Made by a program: the position numbers and the translations under genes | The notes under the pieces: generated by a model | Database searches by the model: none | Seen by the model: the letters and a program-made list of their open reading frames with translations, nothing else | Told to the model about the DNA's origin: nothing | Assembly (NCBI GenBank): GCA_037903475.1 | Contig: JBAJFG010000582.1 | Span: 1-64,000, forward strand | Direction of reading: 5' to 3' | Length of the DNA stretch: 64,000 nucleotides | Source: Ancylostoma caninum | Taxonomy: Eukaryota > Nematoda > Chromadorea > Rhabditida > Ancylostomatidae | Shown here: positions 22,895-35,324 of the stretch, piece by piece | How the letters are laid out: every line of letters begins with the position of its first letter | Numbering within the stretch: the stretch's first letter is position 1

Positions 22895-23146
22895 CTGCAA
22901 ATACAGTAGATAAAAACATATTCACCCAGCTCGAAGGTTCATGAAATAAGCAAATTTTTTAACCTTGCTGATTCCTACATAACAGTGACTTATAGATTAT
23001 GTACGGAAATTGGCAACTTTCCCTTCCAAGCACACAAAAGCTTGTTGACAAAATGTCTTCGCCTCATTTCTTTAGCAACTCAGCCTTATAAAATTGTCCG
23101 AAATTCGCTTCAACCTTTTTCTGGGCACTAACGCTTGCACAAAACA

Positions 23147-23410
23147 TACAGTGAACGTCAATGGGGGTGGCCCATCCGCGGTCTCAAGAAGCACGCCAAG
23201 CAACCGCGCAGCGCGCGTCGTAAATGCTGCTGTTATGCCATATCTAGCAGCTTTTCTACCCGATTTTAAGGATTTTTCACAAAATCGGGAAGAAAGCGAC
23301 TAGAAATAGCATTCCGGCAACAAACGACACCGATCCCGGCGTGCGCGGCGCTGTCGCGGTGCGTCCTTCTCGAGGCCGCGGATGGCCAGCCGCCATTGAC
23401 GTTTAGTGTA
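23147..23410. mobile_element. MITE family 1, copy b, just upstream of the kleisin
   Basis: Ends TACAGTGAACGTCAATGG and, reading inward from the right, TACACTAAACGTCAATGG. The inner arms (ggcccatccgcggtctc and the reverse of ctcgaggccgcggatgg) match the copy at 4292-4583 without the extra 16 nt. It lies some 250 bp beyond the first recognised kleisin exon, so it may sit in the promoter or an early intron. Confidence 0.85.
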
Positions 23411-26039
23411 TGTAGCTTGACTGCAAACATTTCCTTCCAAGCTAATTGTGAGCCACAGCAACTACTGCTGTACTCAATGGATGCATGGTCTACTAGGCTG
23501 AGTAGCGTTTCTCACCCCCGACAGTCAGGTCATTAAAGTTGCAAACCAAGTGTGATGCGCCTTTGGCAGGGGGTGGAATCAAACAAAGCGAATCCGCCTG
23601 ACCGATCTCAGAGGAATCAGAGCAATCTCAAAAAATAAAGATTAAATTAACCGCAACAAGGCCAAGCAGAGGAAAACTGTGGCATCGGAGTGTGATTCAC
23701 TTTCATACCACTTTCTAGTAGTTCTTCAATTTAAATTTTTCTTTTGTAATTTATATCCCTTATCAAATGATACAAAGAAGCATGAAGTTTACTACTACTA
23801 AGCATTCAGTTTGTAGTTTCCGTGAAAGTAATCGAATGGTGAATCGATTCTAATGATTTTGTATGTCCGGGGTATGCCTGTAGGCAGAGTGCGTGCCTGG
23901 GAGGCATTTTCTACCCTATACCTAGCGATGAATGTTATGGTAAATAAGCTACGTTGAAAAGAGTCCATGGGTTTTCACCTGCTTGAAGAAAGAGGTGGCA
24001 GCAGTGATATTTTCATCGAACTTTTGAAATTAAATGTAGGACAAAAAAGAGCAAAAATAAAAAAAGAAAATTAAGGTACAAGAAGAAGGTGGCGCTGCAT
24101 TTAAATATCATGATTCTGCTGCTGTTTTTGTCATTGGAAAATTGCAGCATGGAGTTGTTCGGTGCGCCGCGATGATCGCAAGCGGCAGAGCGACAAGTGA
24201 TGGAAATTACCTTCACATCAATTAGTGCGATCCGAGAGACTTGGTACCAGCTCTTGCCTAAGGCGCTTCACACTTGGCTCGCACCTCTAATTAGACGGCT
24301 GTCCGGGCGAGAAATGCAACGAGCTCTGGTCTACTAAGCGGATGAGAGACTTGACTCTCTCTCTCTCTCTCTCACCGACAAACTGGCCGAAGGGTTGCAG
24401 GCGACTTGCTGCTAGTTGTTTTCCGAGATACTTGTCGACAACTTGTGTCAGTTCTTCTTTGTCAACAAGTTGTCGAAGGAAAGCTTATCTACAACTTGTT
24501 TTGGGTGGTGTTTTGGTGGGGTCAAACTTGTCGAACACGATTTGCTCGTTGAAAGGTTTTCAAGTTGTTTTTGGTCAAATCTGGGTCAATAACTTGTTTC
24601 TGGGGTTCTGAAGTGAGCTCGCACTAGCTCGCACTGCATTGCCGCAGAATATTCTTAACCATGGCTTGTTTCACCAAGGAACATAGTTGTGAAGACATTA
24701 AAGAAAGAAAGAACGCGAGAAATAATGCGGTATTCGGAGAGGCAGACGAGAAATCGCAGTTCATAGACGCAAATTCGCATCCATCGTCGTTTTTGGAGCA
24801 CTCAATTAGGGCGCGACGCGGCGTGTCAGAACCGTAAAACTTCTTCATTATGGAGCGCTGTGGCGTATTGTAGTGGGCTGCTGGGCCCACGACAATTAGA
24901 GCCCGCTGTTTCCCACTGAAATGGACCACCCACCACAACCCAAGAAAATCAGAATTACGCTACGGAATGCGTTCAGCACATCAAATAAATCTCCCACCCC
25001 ACACCACCACCACGGAATGTTCCAGCGGTTTTTTTCCTCGAAAATTATAGAGCCCCTAAGTGAAACAGAGGTGGGATTTCTCACAGCGTAAATATGAGAC
25101 GAAGAGTCAGAGCAACAGAGATGGGATTTCTCACAGCGTAAATATGAGACGAAGAGTCAGAGCCATACATAAAGTCTGTTCCAGTGACTCGAGTATCTTC
25201 GCGGATAGTCTGCATTTCTCTCATTCCACTCCAAGCGCTACACTCTCTCGCGTTCTTTTTCGCTCTGCCCTCTTACAAACCATCGTTATTTACGTTCCTT
25301 TTACCGGTTTACCACCTTCACTACAATTTCCATACGATTTCGTGAGCTTCTTCAATAGTTTAATTCCAAACAGCTCGGCCTCACTCTAGCCAGCTGCCAC
25401 GAGGTTTCCCAACCGCGTCAGAAGTGTTTGGGATGGACTGTATGTGTTGCACTCAAAGGTGCGATGGTCGGAGCCGAGGCTTTCTCCCCCTTCACCTTGG
25501 ACAGGGTTCCGGCAGACCTCCTTCACTTAAGCGAAGGGAAGAGACGGACGAAGCCCCGGTATAAAAAAAAGATTCATAAAATTAGTTTTATCAAGTGACG
25601 GAAATGGTAAAGGAAATGAAGAGAAGAAGGGCGCAAGGGAGGGAAAGGTGCAGGAACGGAAGAACATATCAGGAACTAGGATGGAAATGTACATATTAAC
25701 AAGTGTTAATAAACGTTGATGGAAAGATTGTAATAAGTGTTTGGTTGCGTGAGTTAGCAGGAACCAATCATCGATTGTCAACTTTGATCTGCATCAGAAT
25801 CTCCATAAATTGAATATTGATGAAAAGCAGAACAGTAATCACTTCATCACCCTTTGCAAATGCTATTTTTTTTTCAGAAATTTCCCCGTGACAGTTGAAA
25901 ATTGTTGTTTTTGAAAGCTCATTCATCTAATCCTTTATAAATACAAATTCTGCTCCAACTAATTTCAGGAAAGAAATTGCAGTCTATACCGTAGGTGCTA
26001 AACAAAGACATGGTGATACATAATAGATTCTGAATTTGT
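23411..26039. other. Non-coding stretch with minor repeats
   Basis: No gene recognised. It holds a (CT)n run (about 24353-24371), the ACAAGTTGT-type repeat (24380-24612), a dispersed segment related to 1905-2050 (24670-24800) and a 50-bp tandem duplication (25065-25164). A frame at about 25165-25389 is open and Ser/Leu-rich but lacks splice support. Confidence 0.5.
25065..25164 (+). repeat. 50-bp tandem duplication
   Basis: Two copies beginning ACAGAGRTGGGATTTCTCAC with period 50 and only one or two mismatches. Confidence 0.88.
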
Positions 26040-26690
26040 GTCGTTACAATGGACGGGGATGGAAGTGGGTTCAGGACTGGACGAGGATCAAGGTTCGAAG
26101 AGGGAAAAGAGGAGAGGGTGAAAATTGGCGAATAAAAAAAACGAAAGAATGATATAGAAAATGTATCATTTACTGATGATATCTCTATTCTCTTATTTAC
26201 TGATCATATCTGACCTATCGCAATACTAGCAACAGCCACTTCCATTTATCACAGCTTTTCCAGTTTCATGGATCTCTTAGATGCCATTTCCACGTCGTCG
26301 CCGAAAGGCGAATGCCGCGCGCGGCAGTTAGAGGGGTGGCGACAGTGGGCGGGCCTAAAGAACTACAGCTCGAGATGGCGGTATGTAATGTATGTACAGG
26401 AAGCTCCAAATGTCCGCAGTCAAGAGGGACGTGGCCACGACGCGGCTTTAGGCAGAGACACAGGCGCTCGGCATGCTACCACTTGTTGTCTGCAGAGTCA
26501 GAGAAACCAGAGGCAGCATAGAGAGCGCCTGTGTCTGATCAAGGAGCCGCGCCGTGGCCACGCCCTCTTGACTGCGGACATTTGGAGCTTCCTGTACATT
26601 CGCTTTAGCAGCGAGCGCTCGATCTGGCAGTAATTGACAGTCGCCAGCGGCTGCGGGTACCAAGTTCCTCCTCCCAGTTTCCAGTGGCAA
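26040..26690 (+). repeat. Dispersed repeat R1, copy b, split by a MITE
   Basis: Homologous to 29-430 on both sides of the insertion at 26395-26596. The join 'gaactacagctcgag...gtaatgta' continues as 'ttcgctttagcagcgagcgc', which is continuous in the other copy. Confidence 0.7.
26395..26596. mobile_element. Palindromic MITE, family 2, copy b
   Basis: Near-perfect terminal inverted repeats: TACAGGAAGCTCCAAATGTC from the left and the same word reading inward from the right. Complementarity continues through 'cgcagtcaagaggg' and 'cgtggccacg' to the GCGGCT region, about 60 bp per arm. TA at both edges, about 200 bp. Nested in repeat R1. Confidence 0.93.
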
Positions 26691-27029
26691 GGTTCCCTTA
26701 GTTTTTGTGGATTCCGATGCTAAAATTTGAACTTACAATCCTTCTCAAAAATACCTGCCTCACGCTTCACCGCCCATCTGCTAGCCGCGCCGCGTTACCT
26801 ATGCATTATCATACGTGGTGTAACGTGGCTAAGCTGACGGGCGGTTCATCGTGAGGCAAGAATTTTTGGGAAAGACTGTATCTGCGCACGGAGATCATTC
26901 AATAAAACATTTCCAAAACGTGGAGATCTGCATTTTTTAAAAGTAGAAAACATGGTCTGCGACAAGGCTCTGTTCTTACACAAGAGGCAAGAAAAAATTA
27001 AAGATTGGAGTACATAGTGAGCGTTTGCC

Positions 27030-27425
27030 TTCGTGAGGCACGGAAAATGGCTTCTGTACTGCCCAAATTTGAATCCGACTTTTACCTTGTAGTCACTTTG
27101 AAGGCGAGAACGTGCTCTATCCAGTGCAAAATTTTGTATTTCCTGAAGGAAGCCCTAAAAACGCTTGGGACGAAATCAGTGAAGAGTATGTGCGAGAATT
27201 ATGGACAAAATCAGTGAAGAGTATGTGCGAGAATCATGTGCAGCAACCACGAAGACATTGAGAGAAAGCGTTTCTGCTGAAGGCTGTTTTGAAGTTTGAT
27301 GAGTTTTCAAGACATTTCGAGTCATCAATAAAATTTTGCAGAAGTTTCAGCTCTCTGCATTTGATAACCTAATTACAGCATTGAAATTTCAGTGCACGGG
27401 TAATTTTCTGCCACCCTGTATATTC
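27030..27425 (+). pseudogene. Tc1-like transposase 3' remnant
   Basis: With two in-frame stops the forward strand reads NLNPT, then a patch resembling SLKESLKNAWDEISEEYVR, and closes CAATTKTLRESVSAEGCFEV before a stop: the C-terminal pattern of Tc1-like transposases (SPDLNP ... W.EI ... KA.GG.). A 32-base direct duplication (aaatcagtgaagagtatgtg, around 27173 and 27205) interrupts the frame. The 3' end is TGCCACCCTGTA at about 27408-27419, a typical Tc1-type terminus followed by TA. The 5' half is missing. Confidence 0.6.
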
Positions 27426-27575
27426 GCAGTGTATAAATTCTAATGACGAAAAAAATAGCAGCTCTACCGTAAACGCTCGACAATCATAGCACCGGGATTC
27501 TCTCGCGCTGCATAAAGTAGTGAGTCGCAGTTCTACTGTATTCTATTATACAGTAACAATCTAACTTCATTTTAG

Positions 27576-27724
27576 CTTTGAGCACAAAACGGAAAAGAAA
27601 GTCGGTAGAATTCAGTGAAAATTCTACTCACCACATACTACTCACTGACATTCCAAGCACAGCTTTTCGAGGCAGCTTTTTAGTGGATCCTGATGTTGCT
27701 GCCCTCCTTAAACGAATTAATTGA
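27576..27724 (+). CDS. Candidate terminal exon of an unidentified gene
   Basis: A clean acceptor (TTCATTTTAG) opens a frame that reads LSTKRKRKSVEFSENSTHH, then ILLTDIPSTAFRGSFLVDP, and ends KRIN-stop at 27722-27724, followed at once by AATAAA at 27725-27730. Codon use is gene-like, the start is Lys/Arg-rich and the end hydrophobic. I do not recognise the protein and could not find upstream exons; a Tc1 remnant lies just before it. It may be the orphaned 3' end of a disrupted gene. Confidence 0.4.
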
Positions 27725-28490
27725 AATAAAGTCTCGAGAAGGAAAAAACAACGAGTTCAGAAAAAAAAAGAGAATGAAGTGCTTGGGAAACAAGATGTAG
27801 CGAAGTAATTATCAAATGTAGCACTCACCAAACCAAAGAAAATTTCGCATCTTGACCGATGAGATGTTGCACGGAGAAGAACATTGTTAGTTGAGCAACC
27901 ACCCCACAACCTACAAATTTTTCCCTAAAAGAATATAACCAGCAAGAAAAGACGGAAATGAAACAAAATTGTTACCAAACGTGACAGTGACGCTGCCACT
28001 TTCCTGCGCGGGAATATGCAAATTCGAAAATTAGCGTGACCTAAAGATGGTCCTGGATGGAATACCTGCAATCTGTACATTCGCGGAACAACTTCCGTTA
28101 TTGGACGTCTAGCGGGTTTTGTATATATCCAGCCGAGTAATTTGGCTTCTGCAGACGTCTACAGCAGTGCCGACCCTTATTACATAGCCAGTTAGCATAT
28201 AACGACTATTTTTCGTGGAGGTTCTGTGCAGCAGAAGATCTGGAAATGAATAATTAAGCAGTTGGATGTAATTCCAATCTTATACTTCCAGAATGGTTCT
28301 CAAACATTTGTTTTCACGAATTTGAGCTTGAAAGTGAATTTCTGATAGCTTTTCTTCAAAGCGCGGACAATAGTGTTCCATTTTTGGCGGAAATTCCAGT
28401 TTTGCTTTTCGACTCACCCCCTCTCCATCTGCTACCAGGTGGGGTGGATTGCGTGAAAGGATCGGGGCGTGAACGTTGTTCTACAATTAG

Positions 28491-28616
28491 TTCATTCGGA
28501 ACCCTGGCGATTCGTTTCCAACAAATTTCTGTTCTTCATCGTCTGATTTGTCAATCAAGTGCCCGGCAGGGAGAGGTTTATGCATAAGCTGGTATATAGG
28601 TCTGTGTTCTCTGGCT
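28491..28616 (-). CDS. Candidate terminal exon of an unidentified gene
   Basis: On the minus strand an acceptor (TTTTTGATAG) opens REHRPIYQLMHKPLPAGHL, then IDKSDDEEQKFVGNESPGF, ending RMN-stop at about 28491. The composition (acidic DDEEQ, Pro/Gly turns) is gene-like. It would be convergent with the exon at 27576-27724. No upstream exon was identified and the product is unknown. Confidence 0.35.
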
Positions 28617-28719
28617 ATCAAAAAACAACTATGAAGTATGTATTCATATGTACCTTGGCACCATTTCTCGAGATTGAGCAAGTATTCTACATAAAGGTGC
28701 TCTTGTTTCATAAGATAGG

Positions 28720-31700
28720 TAATAAATTTTTGGTACTACTATACATCAGCGGCCCACTATCAACCACAAACTCGGAAATATGAATTTCTTCGGAAATTTG
28801 TATACAGGAGTATTAGAGAGTATACTTAGGACCGAATAATGTGTTAAATAGCTATCGATTTATTCAAAATTCGAAAATTCGATTTCGAATAAGTTTGTAG
28901 TTCGGATATTCAGAGAAGAGGAAGCAATACAGTTCTTTGGGAGTGATAAGCAGGCGTTAAGGTCTCTCTCTTCTTGAACTTTTGAATTCTTCGCATCTAA
29001 CCCCGCATGAATAATTAAATGAATTGAGTTGTTCGATTTTTATTCGGTCCTGACTATATTAGAGAGTGCTGATCACGAAAATCATACTCGACTTGCATGA
29101 TAGCATCGATTTTATTGATTTTACCGGCTTTTTCCAAGCTTGGTCCTCTTCTCAGACCTCTCTAAAACCTTTCATTCAGAGATTTTTGAAAGTGCTGCTT
29201 ACACATATGATAACCGTTTCGCTAGAAAAAGTGGATTTCATGGGACAAACTTTGGGAAGTTCTGAAATTACACCGCCCACAGCAAAAAAATTTTGAGAAA
29301 ATCCATGAAGTCGATGCTGTAATGCAAAAGTGCAATTATATTCGTGATCAGCACGTCCGAATCTTCAGTATGCGAGTTTTTAGAAAGATCCGAGAGATGA
29401 GTCAAACTTGAGAAAAGTCGATGGTATCAGTAAAATCGACAATTCCATGTAGATCAAATGAGTATGATATTCATAATCAGCACCCTCGTCTAGCCCTGTT
29501 TGCAAATTGCCAGAGAAATTCATGTTTCAGAGCTTGAGATCGGTAGTGGGGCCGTTGAAATACAATACTAGTACCTATTTTTTTAGCTAGTATTGCTTCC
29601 TTATTTTTATCACCGTTTTTTTTTTTTTGAACTCCCACTTTGAATCACTTGAATTTGTTGTAGAAAAACTTGTTCCGAAGTTGTGATCGCCCGTTCCTCT
29701 TTTGGCGGAGACTCAGTTTCTATCACACCCCCCCTCTCTCCCCGCCCCAGCCAACTCGATCTTGCGGTTTCGTCCGAACTCGTCCGACTTCTCCTGCCCG
29801 ATCTCGTCCGCGTCGCGGCTTCTGATCTCGACCGAACCTCTGAACTCTTCCGACTACGTCCGAACTCGTCCGAACTCTGACTGAAGCCCAATCTGCTCAC
29901 TCTCTTTCGAATTCATCGATGTAATATACCCTTTTTCTGTAGTTCTATCAACATTCTATAGCAGAGTTTAATAGGAATTTCTGTGAACATATCTTCTGGG
30001 CTTAGGCTTACAGTGTGTTTTTCCGGGAGTAAAATCGCGCGCGATCTGATCCATTCCAATAGATCAAATTCTCAGTCGAAAGACCACGTGAGAGCGGAGG
30101 TTCCAGCAATCCGCACGTAGCCTTTGTACTGGGTCCGCAATTGCACCGATTTTACTCCCGGAAAAACACCCTGTAGTCGTACGACATTCTGGACTTCCTT
30201 ATTACTCTGAAAACAGAACTAGCATCTTCAACTGTTTGGTTTGAATCCAAATTATACGAAAGCTGAGAGAATTAGAAACGAGCTTCTCTGTAGATTTAAT
30301 CACTTCGTAAGAAAGACAGGAGTGGAACAGAACTCTTCGGCAATTATACTAGTTAACAATTTCAAAGGTCACTACACTGAAAGAAAAAATCTTTGGCAGT
30401 GCGACATGGCAAATGAGAGCGCTTACAAACAGCGAGCGTCAAACACGATTGCTACTCCTAGAGCCTGGAGCGCCGCAGCACCCAAGCGGTGCTGGCGAGC
30501 CAGTACTCGACATCCACGGCATCCAGCCGTGCCACGCAGGTGATGCCACGCTTCAGGCCGCGGGAGTTGGGCTGCGTGACCTTTTGTACCCTACAGTAAC
30601 CCTACATTAATTACAGGGCAGGGGCGCGGGACGGCTGCGATGCGTGCGCTGCCGCCGATAGGGGTGGGAACGCGCAAAATGTGGACGAGCTATCTTGGCT
30701 CATAGCAGCTGCAAATTTGCACGTGGGGGTTATCTGGTGCTCAAGACGAATTTCACATCCATCTTCGAGCATGACGTGATCATGCGCGGCTACAATAGGC
30801 AGATAGTAGTAGTGGTATATCTCACAACCTTATAAAAATTTCCGAAACAAATGGTGATCTCGATTGTCCCTATGATTATAAAGCTGTTTAGAACTGATTC
30901 ATTGATTAAAAGATTGCAATTTTGTGGTTACCACTATAATGGCTGCACTCTCTTAGAGATTGCTGGATACATTTCATTCATTAAATCAAAGCCATCGAAT
31001 TCTCTTTTTTCCTGATGTGGAAAGAAATGGGGAGCGTTTTCAAGCGTGCATGTTGAGCATGAATCTGATACCCATTCCTCCACAGTACCATTTTTTTAAA
31101 CCTTTGTGATATCTACATCAAAAGTAGATTTAAAAGTTCGCAGAATCTTCTGAATTTCCACCTGCAATGAAGAGCAATTCTCCTTTCTCCTAAAGTGTAG
31201 ATACTGCGTTGAAGAAACTTAGGCTTCGGATTTAGGATCACTTTAATATCTGAATCTCGAGATTCTAAAGTGGAACAGTTTTGACATTCTAAGAATATTC
31301 CTGTTCTTCAGTATTTCAAGAATAAGTTTGCAATTCTATTGAAGAATTATAGCTATCGGTATTTTTCACGAAACGGGAATATCCCGTGACTTGATATTAG
31401 AGATTTTTATTTATTCAATAGCTAGTGTTTCCGAAGCGTCGGTAAGCATCGGTGACCTCAGTTACGCAATGGTTGGCAGATTTTTTCCTGAGGAACTTTA
31501 CGAAACAAGATGGCATGTCGTTAGGACGATGACATGTCACCTCAACGAAATTGTAATAGAATATAATACAAATGAAAAACAAGCGAAAATATCCTAATCG
31601 GAAAAATAATAGTGGTTGTGCGTAAGTATACATACACAACATCTCTGATGGACCGAAGTCTGCTTTTTTCCAATTTTCAAAAGCTAATTCGCGATTTTTT

Positions 31701-32320
31701 CCTATGTATCGGAGCTCAAGATAAAAGACTCAGTTTCCCGAAATACGGACAACATAATTTTAAAAAATGTATAAAATGACCTTCAAAATTTGATGCAAAT
31801 ATTGATAAGAGGGAATGTAATTTTAGAACAGTACAGTGTACAAATTTCAGCTACATACAATAAAAAATCAAAGTCAATATAATCATAAGGAATAACATAT
31901 CAACCCAATGGTCGATTTTTGCAAAGGTTCAAAAGTTTCTGATAAACATGGTTATTGACGTCTACCCGTTCTAGCCATGCATGACGAGTGCAAACTGAAT
32001 TTGACATCAATGAACACTTTGGGAAACTCCCACGCTTCAATTTTCAGCCCTCGAGATGTTTAGAAACGCTTTGTGCGAGTTTGCGATTGCGGTCTGGCAG
32101 TGTGTGCGACGCTCGCTTTCAGGCAGCATGACAGGCTGGCAGCAGCTGCTAGCTGTTCGCGCATCATCTCAATGAGTTTCGCGCAACTCGTAGAGGTCTT
32201 CGCACAATCTCCGCGCCTTGCCGCGACGACCGCGAAGCAACAGCCGCTCCGCTGCGTACGGCTGTAAACAGTTGACCAATCGCGGCGCCCTCACAGCCAG
32301 CCGATGACCCCGCCCTAATT
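28720..32320. other. Non-coding stretch with scattered repeats
   Basis: No gene recognised. It contains TTCGAA-rich sequence (28850-28910), short TCCGAACTCGTCC-type repeats (29770-29880, related to 37950-38080), a MITE (30009-30175) and GC-rich segments at 30440-30600 and 32080-32320 without a usable frame. Confidence 0.5.
30009..30175. mobile_element. MITE family 3, copy c
   Basis: TIRs TACAGTGTGTTTTTCCGGGA and, inward from the right, TACAGGGTGTTTTTCCGGGA; TA-flanked; about 167 bp. Almost identical to 15937-16103 through the centre (gatccattccaatagatcaa, then ccacgtgagagcgg). Confidence 0.92.
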
Positions 32321-32325
32321 GCTAG

Positions 32326-33571
32326 GGTCCAGAACAGGGTCAAGCGTGTGTCGATAAATTATCAAAGGGGGGTCGTAAGGGGGGGGGTCGTGGTCGGAAG
32401 GGGGGTGCCTTAGTGTGGAATAGGAGGTAGAAAAAAAGGTAGGAAAAACGGAAGAAGTGGGACACTGAATTATCCATACACAGAATTTGTTTTGACGTTA
32501 TTAAACGACTTTAACAGTATGATTTGAATAGTGAAAAGTGGGGGGTTATAGGCTAAAATTTTCGCACGTCCGTACTGAAAGTCCTAACCAGTCCTGCAGG
32601 CCAGTAAAAAGTCATTTTATGGACCCTACCCAATTGTGCTTTACCCCCAAGTTCCAGGTCTGCAGGTTCAAGAGGAATGATTCAGCATGGGAATTACGGA
32701 GATGAGGTTTTGTCGATAAAAATGACCTTTTTTCCATGTTTTTATCGACGGAGTTGAATCGCGGTGGAAGCAGCTGCGGAAAAATGAGCTATACAGCCTG
32801 AAAGCGCAAACCTTCGACTATTAGGAACCTGAAAAAAAATTGGGACCTCAACGGGCCAGATCTTCTGATATTCGTGTCTGACTACAACTATGTCTCTGAA
32901 CGAGTCAAAATTTTAGGCTGAAATTTTCGCACGTCCGTACTGAAAGTCCTATCCAGTCCTCCACCCCTATAAACAGTTATTTCGTGCTTTACGGTCGATC
33001 ATCTTGAATCTACTACAAGCGCGTGTCATTTTACGCCATGCAAAAATTCTAGCCTCGGAGGGGATCGAACCCTTGACCATGTCGCTGATGTGTATGGTTG
33101 TTTTTCGTAACGAATACGAAGGTATTTCGTTTAAAAACTCTGTACGGACGCTTTCAGACTGAAATTCGCTCACCGCACACGCTTTAACCCTCAGCAAAAA
33201 TTTTAGACTCGGTAGGGATCGAACCCTTCACCATGTAGATGATGTATATAGATGTTTTTTCTTGATGTGTTCGAGCCTCATCAGTTACGTAAGCAACATT
33301 GCATAGTTAATGCACGTTTTTTGTCCACTGCGTACATTTCAACGTTTTCCAAAAAACTTCCGAACAACTAGTTAGGTACAAAAGAGCCTCTTTCTCCTTC
33401 CTATGCTCTGGCTCCACCACACCTCTCGCAGTACGAACATCTGAATAATTCTGCAAGCATAGAAGGAAATTTGTGTGCAAAGGGGGGGGGTCGTATTTTT
33501 GGTGGCTCAAAGGGGGGGGGGTCGTATGGGGATCAACTTTTTATCATCATCACGCTTGACCCTGGTCCAGA
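32326..33571. mobile_element. 1.25-kb TIR element, non-coding
   Basis: The ends share CAGGGTCAAGCGTG in inverted orientation (about 32335 and 33551-33564), followed on both sides by GATAA-type sequence and then long G runs next to GTCGTA. Internally there are two copies each of 'ttttcgcacgtccgtactg' (about 32560 and 32925) and 'gggatcgaacccttYaccat' (about 33062 and 33216). No transposase is visible, so it is non-autonomous or degenerate. The superfamily is unclear. Confidence 0.6.
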
Positions 33572-33599
33572 AGGTTCCCCGAGAGCTGCAATCGTGATT

Positions 33600-33880
33600 G
33601 AAGCTCCTTGTAGATAATATACTTGGGAATATTCGACGATTTTTCAAATATTCGAACTTCTGAATAATTCGAATATTGCCAGCTTTCAATTATTCGAAAT
33701 ACGAATAGTTCGAATATTCCACTTTCAGCAGTGTGCGAATGAATGGATTATCCGAATATCAAACGTTTTGGACTATCCGAATGAATAAATAGTTCGAATA
33801 GTGGAGCATTTCTGAAGACCGAATGAATGAATATATTCGAACAAGGTATTCGAAAATTCCGTCCTGAACCTACATGTATA
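33600..33880. repeat. TTCGAA-rich degenerate minisatellite
   Basis: Recurring gaatgaat, agttcgaat and attcgaaat words at irregular spacing, related to the better ordered array at 37150-37340. Confidence 0.6.
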
Positions 33881-34098
33881 TTTAGAAGTCTCTATTTGTC
33901 GTTCGCACTCCATCGGCATTGCAACTAACGATCACTTACAAGAATTTGCTCACATCTTCACGTTGCATTTATGCTTGCCCATACATAAAGTTTTCAGGAA
34001 TTTAATTGTATCAACATATGATAAGCATGTAAATTAGGAAGAAGTAAAGAAAAGATCACTGAGCATTTCTTTTTTTTTCGAAACGTGGGTTACAATAT

Positions 34099-34914
34099 AC
34101 AAGGTGCGCCATAAGTTCTTGCACACCATATTTCGTACCGGTCATTTGCTTTTGTAATAGCTCGAATTCGAGAGGGAGGCGAAACCATCGCGGCACGGAG
34201 CATCGACGTCATCTTAGAACTGGAGCCACTCTTCAGAACAAAGCTATTCTAGTTTTATCAGGAAGATGAATTGGCTGTAAAAAGAATTGGAGAACTCTGG
34301 CTTTGGATGGAATTCCGTTCTCCCTCTTCCTTCGAGGATTTCGCCGTGTTTCTGATAAGATGCCTAGTCAGAGCAAACTTTTCTGGATTTCTGTGGGTCA
34401 CAACATTAATTTCAGTCTTGTTTGTATAGCATTCTGAGTGAGTAGAGACCTTGCTGCATTCAGATCATATTGGATAGCCCAGATGTGACGCTTCAGTAAG
34501 ATTCGGTACCTGCTCATACAGCAAGTGCGTCTCCTGGTGTGGTGAGCGGAGGAAATCCTGTGCTGAGATCTAACTCTAATGCAGCACTAATCCGAAACCG
34601 ATGGATTGTTGTACGCACCAATTTTTAGAACAAATCAATTGCTACATTATAGTCAACTATCAGCTCGTACCATAAAGATGATGAGAAGCTTCGGGAGGAT
34701 TTAGACGAGAAATACCACAGTGCGGCAATGGGCGCGCCCCTCACTCTACTCTGAGCCGTTACAAAAGCATATGGCGACATATTCCCTATCTGTCAGGTTA
34801 TTTGAGTTGCTATTGAGTTGGCTTAGCACGACTAGTACAGTCATGCCATTTTGTCAAATTCTGCTGCTGTGGTGGTGCTAAATGTGGTGTGCAAGAACTT
34901 ATGGCGCAGACTGT
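34099..34914. mobile_element. Degenerate mariner/Tc1-like element
   Basis: Left end AAGGTGCGCCATAAGTTCTT and right end, reading inward, CTGCGCCATAAGTTCTTGCA are inverted copies of about 25 bp. The interior is about 800 bp with no open transposase frame, so it is a decayed or internally deleted copy. A hAT-type CAGTGGCGG end begins 40 bp to the right. Confidence 0.65.
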
Positions 34915-34953
34915 ATAGATTATGGTGAAGTAAATGTCCCCATGCCCTTACCA

Positions 34954-35200
34954 GTGGCGGACACAGAGAGGGGCGACGGGGGGGGGGTAGTCCCCGCTCC
35001 GAGAATAGGTTGCCGAACTTCTCGAGAATACTCTAAATACTTTTTGAATTTTTTTCATACCTGTTATCTTTCAGTATTTGATATTGGAAGTAATACTTTT
35101 ATTCATTCTAATTTTCCATCCGTTTCCTCAAATTGGCGCAGATCCCAATTTCTTCCACGTCCCCATCTTAGATGCCATTATCCGTCATCAAATTAACCGT
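34954..35200. mobile_element. hAT-like MITE 5' fragment
   Basis: Starts CAGTGGCGGACACAGAG followed by a G run, as at 22149-22180. I did not find the matching right end. Confidence 0.4.
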
Positions 35201-35324
35201 CGCATACAGTACGTTTTGTAACCTGCCGACGGCACCGTTTACTGCTGATATCGACACAGCGCGCTTGGCTACCGCTAATATGAACCCGTCCTTCTTTTTT
35301 CGGGATCGTTTTCGTCGGATTTGC

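Noticed and set aside
29610..29900. Arg/Ser-rich minus-strand protein
   Set aside because: The composition comes from TCCGAACTCGTCC-type repeats and there is no gene structure around it.
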